From assembly GCF_030538495.1 (NCBI RefSeq), contig NZ_JAUNTW010000009.1, positions 80,498 to 144,497 on the forward strand: a stretch of DNA of 64,000 nt, read 5' to 3'. This DNA comes from Paracoccus sp. (in: a-proteobacteria). GTDB taxonomy: Bacteria > Pseudomonadota > Alphaproteobacteria > Rhodobacterales > Rhodobacteraceae. Position numbers and translations under genes: made by a program. Of the stretch, positions 9,085 to 17,021 are shown piece by piece. The notes beneath the pieces were generated by a model. The model was not told the DNA's origin, ran no database searches, and saw only the letters and a list, made by a program, of their open reading frames with translations. Every line of letters begins with the position of its first letter. Position 1 is the stretch's first letter.

Positions 9085-9107
9085 CGCCCGTCAAGCAAGA
9101 GGTCATC

Positions 9108-10175
9108 ATGCCATCCCCCATCCTGTCCCGCGAATCGCTGATCCCCCAAGCCGGCACGCTGATGCTGGCCGCGGCGGGGGCCGTGACGTTTTACCTGTTG
9201 GGCCTGCCGTTGCCGTTTCTGTTCGGGCCGATGACGTTTTGCCTGATTGCGGCGCTGTCGGGGGCGCGTCTGCGCGGCATGGGGCAGGTGTCGATTGCTG
9301 CGCGCACCATTCTGGGCGTCGCGGTCGGCGCGTCGATCACCCCCGCCGTTATTGGCCAAATCCCGCAGATGGCGGCCAGCGTGGCCTTGGTCCCGGTCTA
9401 TGTCGCGGCGATTGGGCTGATCGGGGTGCCGTATTTCCGGCGGCTGGGGCTGGACACGCCCACGGCCTATTACGCGTCGATGCCGGGGGGGCTGCCCGAT
9501 ATGGTCGCCTTTGGCCAAGAGGCGGGCGCCGATATTCGCGCGCTGTCGCTGATCCATGCCACGCGGATGGCGGTTCTGGTGACGCTGGCGCCGGTGCTGC
9601 TGGTCTGGATGTATGACGCGCCGCTGACCGGGGCCATGGGGCAATCCATCACCGACACCAGCGGCGTTCAGTTGGTTCTGATGGCGGCGGCGGCTCTGAT
9701 CGGGTGGAAGGGGGGCGAACGCATCGGCCTGTTCGGCGCGGCCATCATCGGGCCGATGATCGTCACCGCCATTCTGTCACTGTCCGGCATCATCACCACC
9801 CGCCCCCCGGCCGAGGCGATCAAAGCCGCGCAGTTCTTTATCGGCCTGTCGATTGGGATTCACTATGTCGGGGTGACGCTGCGGGAATTGCGGCACTTTG
9901 TTCTGACGGGCTTAGGCTTTGTGCTGATCTTGGCGGCACTGGCGACGCTGTTTGCGGAAATCACTGTGCTGGCCGGATGGGCGCAACCGATGGAGGGGTT
10001 CCTGTCCTTCCTGCCCGGCGGTCAGGCCGAAGTCACCGTGCTGTCGATCATTGTTGGCGCGGATTTGGGGTTTGTGATCACGCATCACGTCACGCGGCTG
10101 ATCGTTGTGATCACAGGCGCGCCGATTGCCGCGCGGTTGCTGGGGCTGGGGAAACGGCGTCCCCCAACCCCCTGA
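9108..10175 (+). CDS. AbrB-family integral membrane protein
   Basis: Encodes 355 aa in about 10 membrane segments. It shows the duplicated AbrB-domain pattern, LPFLFGPMTFCLIAAL in the first half and LFGAAIIGPMIVTAIL in the second. A GGLPDMVAFG loop and FLPGGQAEVTVLS recur at equivalent places in the repeats. The family is often labelled ammonia monooxygenase by old mis-annotation; its real role, probably transport, is unproven. Start ATG 9108 has AGAGG 6 bases upstream. Expression is probably under the divergent GntR regulator. Confidence 0.82.
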   Translation: MPSPILSRESLIPQAGTLMLAAAGAVTFYLLGLPLPFLFGPMTFCLIAALSGARLRGMGQVSIAARTILGVAVGASITPAVIGQIPQMAASVALVPVYVAAIGLIGVPYFRRLGLDTPTAYYASMPGGLPDMVAFGQEAGADIRALSLIHATRMAVLVTLAPVLLVWMYDAPLTGAMGQSITDTSGVQLVLMAAAALIGWKGGERIGLFGAAIIGPMIVTAILSLSGIITTRPPAEAIKAAQFFIGLSIGIHYVGVTLRELRHFVLTGLGFVLILAALATLFAEITVLAGWAQPMEGFLSFLPGGQAEVTVLSIIVGADLGFVITHHVTRLIVVITGAPIAARLLGLGKRRPPTP

Positions 10176-10177
10176 TA

Positions 10178-11503
10178 TTATTCGCCTTTGATCAGTTTGC
10201 GGCGCAGCCAGCCCGAAAGGCTGTCCATGGCAATCACCATGCTGATCACCAGAATGATGTAATAGGTCACCTTTTCCCAATCGGACGTGGTTTGGATCGC
10301 CTGCGTCAGCATCAGACCGATACCGCCGCCGACAATCGCGCCGATGATGGTGGCGCTGCGGGTGTTGGATTCCAGGAAATACAGCATCTGCGACAACAGC
10401 ACCGGCATCACCTGCGGGATCACGCCGAACCGATACCGCTGCATGGCGTTAGCGCCGGTGGACTGGATGCCCTCGATCGGTTTTTTGTCCACGTTTTCCA
10501 AGGCTTCGGAAAACAGTTTGCCGAACGAACCGCTGTCGGTCACCATGATCGCCAAGGCACCAGTCAGCGGGCCGGGGCCAAAGGCGCGCGACAAAATGAT
10601 GGTGAAAATCAACGCATCCACGCCGCGAACAAAGTCAAACAGCCGCCGCACCGCGAATCGCACCCAACGGGACGGCGCAAAGTTCTGCGCGGCAAAAAAT
10701 GCCAGCGGCAGCGCGATGAAGGCCGCGCCGAACGTCCCCAGAAACGCCATCAGGATGGTTTCCAGAATCGCCCAGAACACCTCTTTGTGGCGCCAGATGC
10801 TGTTGTTCCAGAAATTGTCCAGCATCAGCGACAGGTTCGACTGCCCCGCCACCAGTTGATCGCCCGAGATGACGGTCCCCAGAACCTGCGCCGCGCTCAT
10901 CCCCGAAAACGGGCTGGACAGGTCGAAAAAGAACATTTCCCAGCCATAAAAATACCGCAGCGTTTCTGTGCGCGACCGGGTGACGGTCACGCGCCCCGCA
11001 TCGGTGGTCAGCGTCACGCGGTTATCGCCCGCATTGACGGTGCCGGGGAACGGCGCGTCGGGCAGGGACAGCGTGATCGGGTCGCCCACGGTGATCACCG
11101 CCGCGCCGTAACCCGCAATGTCATAGGTCACCACCGGCCCGTCATAGGTGACGCGATGCCCCGACCCCAGATCAATATCGGTGTGATCGCCCTGCATCTG
11201 CACCCATTCCGGGATCTGATGGGGGCCAAAAGTGGCGCGGGAACTGCCCTCGATGCTGACGGATGTGGTTTCCCGGCGATTGTCGCGGGTGACGTGGATT
11301 TTGTGACTGACCGCATCGGCCATCATGATCGCGGCGTTGTCCAGACGCGCGCGCTGCGCCAGACCCGGCAGGTCAAAGGCAAAGACGACATAGGCCAGAT
11401 AAGCCAGAATAATCACCGGAACCGACAGCGATAACAACCGCTTGCGGCGGAATGCATCCACAACGCGGGTTTCCAGTGCGGGGGACAGGGTGGCGGCGGT
11501 CAT
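10178..11503 (-). CDS. phnE: Phosphonate-type ABC transporter permease PhnE (long form)
   Basis: Encodes 441 aa, far above the usual 260-290 for PhnE. The C-terminal half is a standard permease domain with the EAA-type loop ENVDKKPIEGIQSTGANAM. The N-terminal part has one membrane segment (about 25-45), then about 180 polar residues before the permease segments, forming an extracytoplasmic insert. The start overlaps the stop of the upstream phnE by 4 bp. It likely pairs with the shorter PhnE as a heterodimer in the inner membrane. Confidence 0.88.
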   Translation of the reverse strand: MTAATLSPALETRVVDAFRRKRLLSLSVPVIILAYLAYVVFAFDLPGLAQRARLDNAAIMMADAVSHKIHVTRDNRRETTSVSIEGSSRATFGPHQIPEWVQMQGDHTDIDLGSGHRVTYDGPVVTYDIAGYGAAVITVGDPITLSLPDAPFPGTVNAGDNRVTLTTDAGRVTVTRSRTETLRYFYGWEMFFFDLSSPFSGMSAAQVLGTVISGDQLVAGQSNLSLMLDNFWNNSIWRHKEVFWAILETILMAFLGTFGAAFIALPLAFFAAQNFAPSRWVRFAVRRLFDFVRGVDALIFTIILSRAFGPGPLTGALAIMVTDSGSFGKLFSEALENVDKKPIEGIQSTGANAMQRYRFGVIPQVMPVLLSQMLYFLESNTRSATIIGAIVGGGIGLMLTQAIQTTSDWEKVTYYIILVISMVIAMDSLSGWLRRKLIKGE

Positions 11504-12357
11504 TGGGCGGCTCCGTGGGTCAGGCGGTGACGCAACACGCTGGAGAGTTGGTCAACAATGACGATGGTGGCAAACAGCATCAGGAAAATCGCGGCGGCTT
11601 CGTCGAATTTGCCCTGACCAAAGGTCATCGCGTTGCGCAATTCGTAACCAATCCCGCCCGCGCCCACGAAGCCCAGAATGGCGGATGCGCGGATGTTCAC
11701 CTCAAGCCGCAGCAGGGAATAGGACATGTAATTTGGCGCCACCTGCGGGATCACGCCCAGCCACATGCGTTGCGACCAGTTCGCGCCGACGGATGCCAGC
11801 CCCTCGACCGGCTTCAGATCGACGTTTTCGTTGACTTCGGAAAACAGCTTGCCTTGGGCGCCCGCGGTGTGAATGGCAATGGCGATCACGGCAGGCACCG
11901 GCCCGCCGCCCAGAATAAAGATCAAAATCAGCGCGATAACGATTTCCGGCACAGCGCGGAAAATATCCGACACCCGCCGCGCAACCGGCACCATGCTGGG
12001 CCAATAGGCCAGCCCGCGCGTCCCCATCAGCGCCAGCAGCGTGCCCAGAATACAGCCCAGCAGCGTGGCGACGATGGCGATGTTCAGCGTTTCGATCAGC
12101 GCGGGAAAGGCGTTCGCCATATGGCGCGGCATATTGCCCGCCTTTTCATAGGCTTCGGACACCAGTTCGCTGGGGAAATCGAACACTTTGCCGATCCCGG
12201 CCCAGAACCCGCCCGCATTGCGTCCATCCGCAATCCGCCAGCCGGAAATAAACACCACCAGAAACAGCAGCAGCGTTATGCCCGAATACATGCGGCGCCG
12301 CTGTGTCAGCGCCAGATAATCATCACGAATGGTCGAAATCCCGGCCGAAGCGGTCAT
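11500..12357 (-). CDS. phnE: Phosphonate-type ABC transporter permease PhnE (short form)
   Basis: Encodes 285 aa, the usual PhnE length. N-terminal membrane segment at about 20-42, then the binding-protein-dependent permease fold with EAA-type loop NENVDLKPVEGLASVGANW followed by GVIPQVAP. It forms the membrane channel with the long PhnE. It is third in the order phnC, phnD, phnE, phnE on the minus strand. No C-P lyase genes are in the window, so the fate of the imported compound is unknown. Confidence 0.9.
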   Translation of the reverse strand: MTASAGISTIRDDYLALTQRRRMYSGITLLLFLVVFISGWRIADGRNAGGFWAGIGKVFDFPSELVSEAYEKAGNMPRHMANAFPALIETLNIAIVATLLGCILGTLLALMGTRGLAYWPSMVPVARRVSDIFRAVPEIVIALILIFILGGGPVPAVIAIAIHTAGAQGKLFSEVNENVDLKPVEGLASVGANWSQRMWLGVIPQVAPNYMSYSLLRLEVNIRASAILGFVGAGGIGYELRNAMTFGQGKFDEAAAIFLMLFATIVIVDQLSSVLRHRLTHGAAQ

Positions 12358-12373
12358 CAGCGTTCCCCAAATG

Positions 12374-12407
12374 AAAAAGCCGGACCCCGCGCGTGGCAGG
12401 GTCCGGC
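12374..12407 (-). terminator. Terminator/attenuator between phnD and phnE
   Basis: On the minus strand, GCCGGACCC pairs with GGGTCCGGC (perfect 9-bp stem) and is followed by TTTTT. Its position between the binding-protein and permease genes fits partial termination that favours PhnD. Confidence 0.8.
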
Positions 12408-12422
12408 CTGTGGCCCGTCAGA

Positions 12423-13322
12423 TCAGTTCATTTCCGCTTTGCGGATTTCGATGATCGTGGTGTAGGCGTCGTGACCAATCGGGGTAAAGCCCGCGGTTTC
12501 GCCCGCCGCCACGCCATAGGCGCATTGCGGGTCGTTTTCGTGCAGACCGGCCAGCAGCGTGATGATTTTGTCTTTGGCGTCCTGCGGCAGCGATTTGCGC
12601 AGAACGATCGGGCCTTCGGCGATCGGTTTGGAACGCCAGATTTCCACGATGTCGTTCATGTCCACGATGCCCGCATCGGTCGCACGACGCAGCGCGCCCG
12701 AATTGTAGCCGTCTTCCCATTCGCCCTGACCATCGGCCCAGACGACGCCCGCATCGTAATCGCCGTTCAGAACCGCGATGATGGTCTGTTCATGACCACC
12801 CGAGAAACCGATTTTGCTGAAATATTCGCCCTCGGTCATCGAATAGCCAGCCTCGGGCAGTTCGACATTGGGGATCAGATAGCCCGAGGTCGAGTTCGGG
12901 TCAGCAAAGGCAAAGCTTTTGCCCTTCATGTCGTCCATCGAGGCGATGCCCGCATCCGCGCGCGCAAAGCCGATGGAATAATACATGTAGGAACCGTCCA
13001 GATTGGTTTTCACCATCACCGGCTCGACCGCTTCGGGGTCGTTGACGTAAACGGCGGCGTAACCCGACGCGCCCAGCCACGCCATGTCCAGCGAACCGCC
13101 GATCAGGCCCTGAATCACGCCGTTGTAATCAGCGGGGGTGAACAGACGCACCGGAACGCCCAGCGTTTCTTCGGCATAGGCGCGGAAACATTCGTTCGAG
13201 TTCAGGCGGTCCTGCACGTTTTCGCCGCCCAGCAGGCCGATGCGAAATTCGGTCAGGTCCTGGGCCGAAACAGCACCGGCCATTGCGGTGGTGGCGGTCA
13301 GGGCAATCAGCAGTTTTTTCAT
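12423..13322 (-). CDS. phnD: Phosphate/phosphonate-binding protein PhnD
   Basis: Encodes 299 aa with Sec signal KKLLIALTATTAMAGAVSAQ. The mature protein starts DLTEFRIGLLGGEN and contains FAFADPNSTSGYLIPN, the typical PhnD oxyanion-loop block, and GGHEQTIIAVLNGDYDAGVVW. It would bind a phosphonate, phosphite or related oxyanion in the periplasm and deliver it to PhnE/PhnC. Family length and motifs agree; ligand specificity cannot be read from sequence. Confidence 0.92.
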   Translation of the reverse strand: MKKLLIALTATTAMAGAVSAQDLTEFRIGLLGGENVQDRLNSNECFRAYAEETLGVPVRLFTPADYNGVIQGLIGGSLDMAWLGASGYAAVYVNDPEAVEPVMVKTNLDGSYMYYSIGFARADAGIASMDDMKGKSFAFADPNSTSGYLIPNVELPEAGYSMTEGEYFSKIGFSGGHEQTIIAVLNGDYDAGVVWADGQGEWEDGYNSGALRRATDAGIVDMNDIVEIWRSKPIAEGPIVLRKSLPQDAKDKIITLLAGLHENDPQCAYGVAAGETAGFTPIGHDAYTTIIEIRKAEMN

Positions 13323-13344
13323 GGTGTTCTCTCCGGGTGTTGGA

Positions 13345-14166
13345 TCAGTCGGCCATCATCCGCGCCTGAAAATCAGCGTCGGCGAGGGTGTCGGTGGGAA
13401 TCGCGGTCGAGGTCGCGGCTTCGTTAAAGCTGGCATCAGCGCCGTAAATGTCGCGCGCAACGCCGGTGGATAATTGGTCGGGCCGCCCGTCAAAGACGAC
13501 GCGCCCGTCACGCATCCCGATCACGCGGTCGCAATAGCGGCGCGCGGTGTCCAGCGTGTGCAGGTTGGCGATGACCATGCGGCCGTCTTCGACATTGATG
13601 CGTTTCAGCGTGTCCATCACGATCTGCGCATTCATCGGGTCCAAGCTGGCAATCGGTTCATCGGCCAGAATGATTTTCGGATCCTGCATCAGTGCGCGGG
13701 CAATCGCGACCCGCTGTTGCTGGCCGCCGGACAGGGCTTCGGCGCGTTTGGGGGCCTGTTCGGCGATGCCCAGACGGTCGAGAATTTCCAAGGCCTTTAC
13801 GATGTCGTCACGCGACCACAGGTTAAACATGGTTTGCAGCGTGGAACGGCGGTTCAGCACGCCATGCATGACATTCGACGCCACATCCAGACGCGGCACC
13901 AGGTTGAATTGCTGAAAAATCATGGCGCAATCGCTTTGCCACGCACGGGCATCGGCGCCGCGCAAGGCCAGAATATCGCGCCCCTCGACCCGGATTTCGC
14001 CGCTGCTGGCGTCGGTCAGGCGGTTCATCATGCGCAAAAACGTGGATTTCCCCGCGCCGGATCGCCCGATGATCCCCACGAAGGCCGGTCCGTCAATGCG
14101 GAAACTGACATCATCCACCGCAGCCTTTTGACCGAACATTTTCGTGACGTTTTTGACGTCCAGCAT
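13345..14166 (-). CDS. phnC: Phosphonate-type ABC transporter ATPase PhnC
   Basis: Encodes 273 aa from ATG 14166 ([12 protein letters not shown]). Walker [10 protein letters not shown] is at residues 34-42, followed by the Q-loop region, the signature [15 protein letters not shown], and Walker B KIILADEP with ASLDP after it. It energises uptake through the two PhnE proteins. The leader is unusual: a 9-bp hairpin contains the Shine-Dalgarno, and a candidate Pho box lies upstream, pointing to phosphate-starvation control plus a translational switch. An open frame extending upstream is not homologous. Confidence 0.93.
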   Translation of the reverse strand: MLDVKNVTKMFGQKAAVDDVSFRIDGPAFVGIIGRSGAGKSTFLRMMNRLTDASSGEIRVEGRDILALRGADARAWQSDCAMIFQQFNLVPRLDVASNVMHGVLNRRSTLQTMFNLWSRDDIVKALEILDRLGIAEQAPKRAEALSGGQQQRVAIARALMQDPKIILADEPIASLDPMNAQIVMDTLKRINVEDGRMVIANLHTLDTARRYCDRVIGMRDGRVVFDGRPDQLSTGVARDIYGADASFNEAATSTAIPTDTLADADFQARMMAD

Positions 14167-14171
14167 GGTAA

Positions 14172-14193
14172 CCCCTTTGTATCGACAAAGGGG
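14172..14193 (-). promoter_or_regulatory. phnC leader hairpin that contains the Shine-Dalgarno
   Basis: In the mRNA, CCCCUUUGU pairs perfectly with ACAAAGGGG across the tetraloop CGAU. The AAGGGG end of the 3' arm is the only plausible ribosome-binding site, 5 bases before the phnC ATG. The site would be fully paired in the folded leader. No U tract follows, so this is not a terminator. Confidence 0.75.
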
Positions 14194-14224
14194 CTTTACG
14201 CGCGCTGCGTGACGGCAAGTTATC

Positions 14225-14246
14225 GTTTGTGTGAAGTTTTCGTGAC
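14225..14246 (-). promoter_or_regulatory. Candidate Pho box upstream of phnC
   Basis: Read on the minus strand, two adjacent 11-mers GTCACGAAAAC and TTCACACAAAC match at 8 of 11 positions. PhoB sites are tandem 11-bp repeats with a (G/T)TCA(C/T) core and A-rich tail, which this fits. It lies about 60 bp upstream of the phnC start. Confidence 0.6.
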
Positions 14247-14275
14247 TCACTCGGCGCCGCTGCGTCCCGCGACCG

Positions 14276-14332
14276 CCGGGGGCTTCGCGCCCCCGGACCC
14301 CCGCGGGATATTTGCACACAGAAGATAATGAG
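14276..14332 (+). repeat. Dispersed intergenic element, copy A
   Basis: GC-rich arms (GGGGGC ... GCCCCC, then GGACCCCCGCGGG) followed by ATATTTGCACACAGAAGATAA. A partial reverse-oriented copy of the AT-rich half (CTTCTGTGCATAAATAC) follows at about 14347-14363. The element lies between the 3' end of the glycosyltransferase gene and the phnC promoter. Related copies are near 31.5, 38.5 and 50.1 kb. Confidence 0.8.
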
Positions 14333-14402
14333 GGGTGCCTGCCGTTTCTTCTGTGCATAAATACTCAGATAGCGGCAGCAGTAACGGGCGTGCGGTCTGC
14401 GA

Positions 14403-15338
14403 TCAGGTGATCCGCAGCCGCCCCATCAACGCCGCCAGATACAGCGCCGCCGTTCCCGCGCGGGTTTGGCGATACAGACCCATCCGGCGCGCGGCGGTCA
14501 GCGCGGCGGGGCCGGGCAGGGTGGTCATCCGTGCGAAACGGTCCAGCAGGTCGCGGTTGTCCGGCGTCAGCAGATCCCGCGCGCCGTTCAGCGCCGCGAT
14601 GTTCTGGCCAAGCCAGCCGCCATAATCGCCCGCCATCAACTGACGCCAGCGGGACAGCATAGCGGCGGCGGTGTCGTTGCGGCCGACCTCGGACGCGCCG
14701 TGTTGGCGATACATCAGGCAGGGCGTGGTGTCGTGGTGCAGCGCCGCGCCCGCCCCCGATGTGATCTGATACGCCCACCAGTCGTGCGACAAAATCCCCG
14801 CCGCCTGCGCCGCCGGGCCTGCGCGTTTCAACAGCGCCACAGCCCCCGCGTTAAAGACCGAGGCATTGCCCGCCATAATCGCCTGCACCAAGGCGTTGCG
14901 AAAGGACAGCGGGCGCAGAAAGTGGCGCGATTCGGTCAGCACCTGCAAATCGGCATCGGTGATGATCGTGCGCGCGGCGTAATGCGCGGGGCCGGTTTGT
15001 GTGGCCAGCCAGCCTATTGCGCGGCGCAGTTTGTCGGGCCGCCACTGATCGTCTTGGTCGCAAAACGCCAAGGGTCCATCCGGGGCCTGCGCCACCAGAT
15101 GCAGGAAATTCTGCGTCGCCCCCGCGCGCGGGCCGGGGATCAGCGTCACCTGACCATCGGGGCGGCGGCGCTGAAAATCGCGCAGCAGGTTGGGTGTTTC
15201 GTCGGTTGACCCGTCATCGGATGCGATCAGCCGCCAATGCGGATCATCCTGCGCCGCGATGCTGTCCAATTGCGTGCCGATATACCGCGCCCCGTTATAG
15301 GTCGCCATGACGATGGTAACGGGCGCGGTCTGGGGCAT
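14403..15338 (-). CDS. Glycosyltransferase family 2 (rhamnosyltransferase-like)
   Basis: Encodes 311 aa. The GT-A fold starts at once with VTIVMATYNGARYIGTQLDS, then LIASDDGSTDET, and the metal-binding region FCDQDDQWRPDKL. These are the hallmarks of GT2 enzymes that add a sugar to surface polysaccharides or O-antigen. The C-terminal roughly 100 residues are Arg-rich and helical. It lies between the phn operon and fliL, same strand, 51 bp from fliL. A role in flagellin glycosylation is possible but not shown. Confidence 0.85.
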   Translation of the reverse strand: MPQTAPVTIVMATYNGARYIGTQLDSIAAQDDPHWRLIASDDGSTDETPNLLRDFQRRRPDGQVTLIPGPRAGATQNFLHLVAQAPDGPLAFCDQDDQWRPDKLRRAIGWLATQTGPAHYAARTIITDADLQVLTESRHFLRPLSFRNALVQAIMAGNASVFNAGAVALLKRAGPAAQAAGILSHDWWAYQITSGAGAALHHDTTPCLMYRQHGASEVGRNDTAAAMLSRWRQLMAGDYGGWLGQNIAALNGARDLLTPDNRDLLDRFARMTTLPGPAALTAARRMGLYRQTRAGTAALYLAALMGRLRIT

Positions 15339-15389
15339 GGGGTATCCTTTTGCCCCTTTGTGCCGCGCCGGTTGGGGGCGTGCAATAGG

Positions 15390-15854
15390 TCAGCGGCCTT
15401 GGCGGGCGATGTCTTCGATCAGCACGGTGGTGATGGGCTGGTCGGTGGCGCGGCGTGCGGCTTGGATCAGCCGTTCGCGCAGGATCCGCAGATTGCGTTC
15501 GGCGGTGAAGTTGCCGTCAAAGCCGCCGGTATTGCCGTGGATCAGCAATTCGCGCAGCAACGCATCGCGCAGGCGGTGTTCCTGTTTCTGCATCATCGGC
15601 AGGGCGTCGTCTTCGGTTTCCAGCGTCACCGTCAGCACCATCACCGCGCCCATATCGCCGTTTCGCGTCAGGGGGACGAAAAACTGCGTCGGGAATTTGA
15701 AATACCCCGCATTGATGGGCGTGTCGGATGGTGGCGGCGGGGTTTCGGGTTCGGCGTCCTCGGTCACTTGGGGGGCGGGGCGCAGGTGGTCGCCGGCAAA
15801 GGCGCCGCCGATCAGCGCGATGACCGGCAGCAGGATGGGGATGAGTTTTTTCAC
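15390..15854 (-). CDS. fliL: Flagellar basal body-associated protein FliL
   Basis: Encodes 154 aa. Starts with GTG (KKLIPILLPVIALIGGAFAG) giving one N-terminal membrane segment, then a Pro-rich linker, and the periplasmic FliL domain (YFKFPTQFFVPL ... VTLETEDDALPMMQKQEHRLRDALL). FliL surrounds the stator near the motor and affects torque. It is the last gene of the flgB-to-fliL block, 12 bp after flgH. The assignment rests on topology, size and context. Confidence 0.82.
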   Translation of the reverse strand: MKKLIPILLPVIALIGGAFAGDHLRPAPQVTEDAEPETPPPPSDTPINAGYFKFPTQFFVPLTRNGDMGAVMVLTVTLETEDDALPMMQKQEHRLRDALLRELLIHGNTGGFDGNFTAERNLRILRERLIQAARRATDQPITTVLIEDIARQGR

Positions 15855-15866
15855 GATAACAAAACC

Positions 15867-16592
15867 TTAGTAGGGCAGGATCATATCGGCGATTTGCTGG
15901 CCGATGCGCGGTTGCTGCACATCCGTAATCTGGCCACGCCCGCCATAGGAAATCCGCGCGCCCGCGATTCGGTCATAGGCGATTTCGTTGTTCCGCCCGA
16001 TGTCGCTGGGCCGGACAAAGCCGCTGACCGTCAGTTCGCGCAGTTCGAAATTGACCCGCACCTCTTGCGTGCCTTGGATGTGCAGCGTGCCGTTGGGCAG
16101 GCGGTCGATCACGGTTGCGGCCACGCGCAGGGTCAGGCGTTCGCGCCGCGACGTGTTGCCGGTGCCGCGATAGGTTGATCCTGACGACGCCTCGGCCAGC
16201 GTATCAAAGCTGGCGCCGTCGGGCAGTTTATCCGACAGACGTTGCGGGATGCCCATCATCTGCGACATGCTGGCGGTGTCATTTGCCTGACGGCTGCGGC
16301 CGGATGTGTTTTGCATTTCCGCCCGGTCGTCGATCTGGATCACAACGGTCAGAATATCGCCCCGCACCGCCGCCCGCCGGTCGCTGAGCAACGAGGATTG
16401 CGTCCCGGCATAGAGCGACGCCGCCGCCTCGGGGCGGCCGGAATCGACGGGAATATCAATCGGCGGGTTGATGATGGCGTCAAACTCTGCGGTGTCGCGG
16501 GGGGATGACAGGCTGGGCGGGCTGCCCAGATGATCGACGCGCGCGCAGGCGCTGATCGCCAGCAGAAAGGCCAGCAGGTAATGCGGTTTCAT
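15867..16592 (-). CDS. flgH: Flagellar L-ring protein FlgH
   Basis: Encodes 241 aa. A lipoprotein signal, YLLAFLLAISAC, places the lipidated Cys at residue 16. The mature part has SLLSDRRAAVRGDILTVVI, typical for FlgH, and ends with a conserved SDIGRNNEIAYDRIAGARISYGG-type region. It forms the outer-membrane L-ring around the rod. It lies between flgA and fliL in the same orientation. FlgI, the P-ring partner, is not in the window. Confidence 0.93.
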   Translation of the reverse strand: MKPHYLLAFLLAISACARVDHLGSPPSLSSPRDTAEFDAIINPPIDIPVDSGRPEAAASLYAGTQSSLLSDRRAAVRGDILTVVIQIDDRAEMQNTSGRSRQANDTASMSQMMGIPQRLSDKLPDGASFDTLAEASSGSTYRGTGNTSRRERLTLRVAATVIDRLPNGTLHIQGTQEVRVNFELRELTVSGFVRPSDIGRNNEIAYDRIAGARISYGGRGQITDVQQPRIGQQIADMILPY

Positions 16593-16607
16593 CGGGTTTC
16601 CTTTGGG

Positions 16608-17021
16608 TCAGTTCAGCACGGCCAGCGTGCCGTCCTCCATCACGCGGGCGGTGATGGTGGAGCGGGATTCAAGGTTCATAACGCGGATCAGGTCGCCTGC
16701 CGCGCCTTCGGACATGGCGCGGCCTTCGGTTTCAATCCGCAGCGGGCCGCGTTGAAAGGACAGGCGCACGATCTGATTGCGGCTGACCAGACGCGGGGCC
16801 TGCAACAGCGTGGCATGGATCGGGCGGCCTTCCTGAATCAGGATGCGGGTTTGCAGACCGATGGCCTGTGCGGGGTCGGTCAGGCCGGGGCGGGTGCTGT
16901 CCACGGCGCGCAGATCGGCGGCGGTCAGAACGGTGCCAGCGGGCAGGGTGCGGGCGGCGGCCAGCACGCCCGCATCGGCCAGCCCCGGCACCAGCAGCGC
17001 CAGAATTGCCAGCACACGCAT
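16608..17021 (-). CDS. flgA: P-ring assembly chaperone FlgA
   Basis: Encodes 137 aa, short for FlgA (often above 200), so essentially the C-terminal SAF/chaperone part. Signal peptide MRVLAILALLVPGLADA, then a SAF-type segment RTLPAGTVLTAADLRAVDS, and the FlgA signature GRPIHATLLQAPRLV. FlgA assists assembly of FlgI P-rings in the periplasm. Its start codon overlaps the flgG stop by one base, showing tight operon structure. Confidence 0.88.
   Translation of the reverse strand: MRVLAILALLVPGLADAGVLAAARTLPAGTVLTAADLRAVDSTRPGLTDPAQAIGLQTRILIQEGRPIHATLLQAPRLVSRNQIVRLSFQRGPLRIETEGRAMSEGAAGDLIRVMNLESRSTITARVMEDGTLAVLN

Noticed and set aside
9704-11434. A long plus-strand frame through the AbrB-type gene end and phnE.
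   Set aside because: Low-complexity antisense-like composition and conflict with clear genes on both sides.
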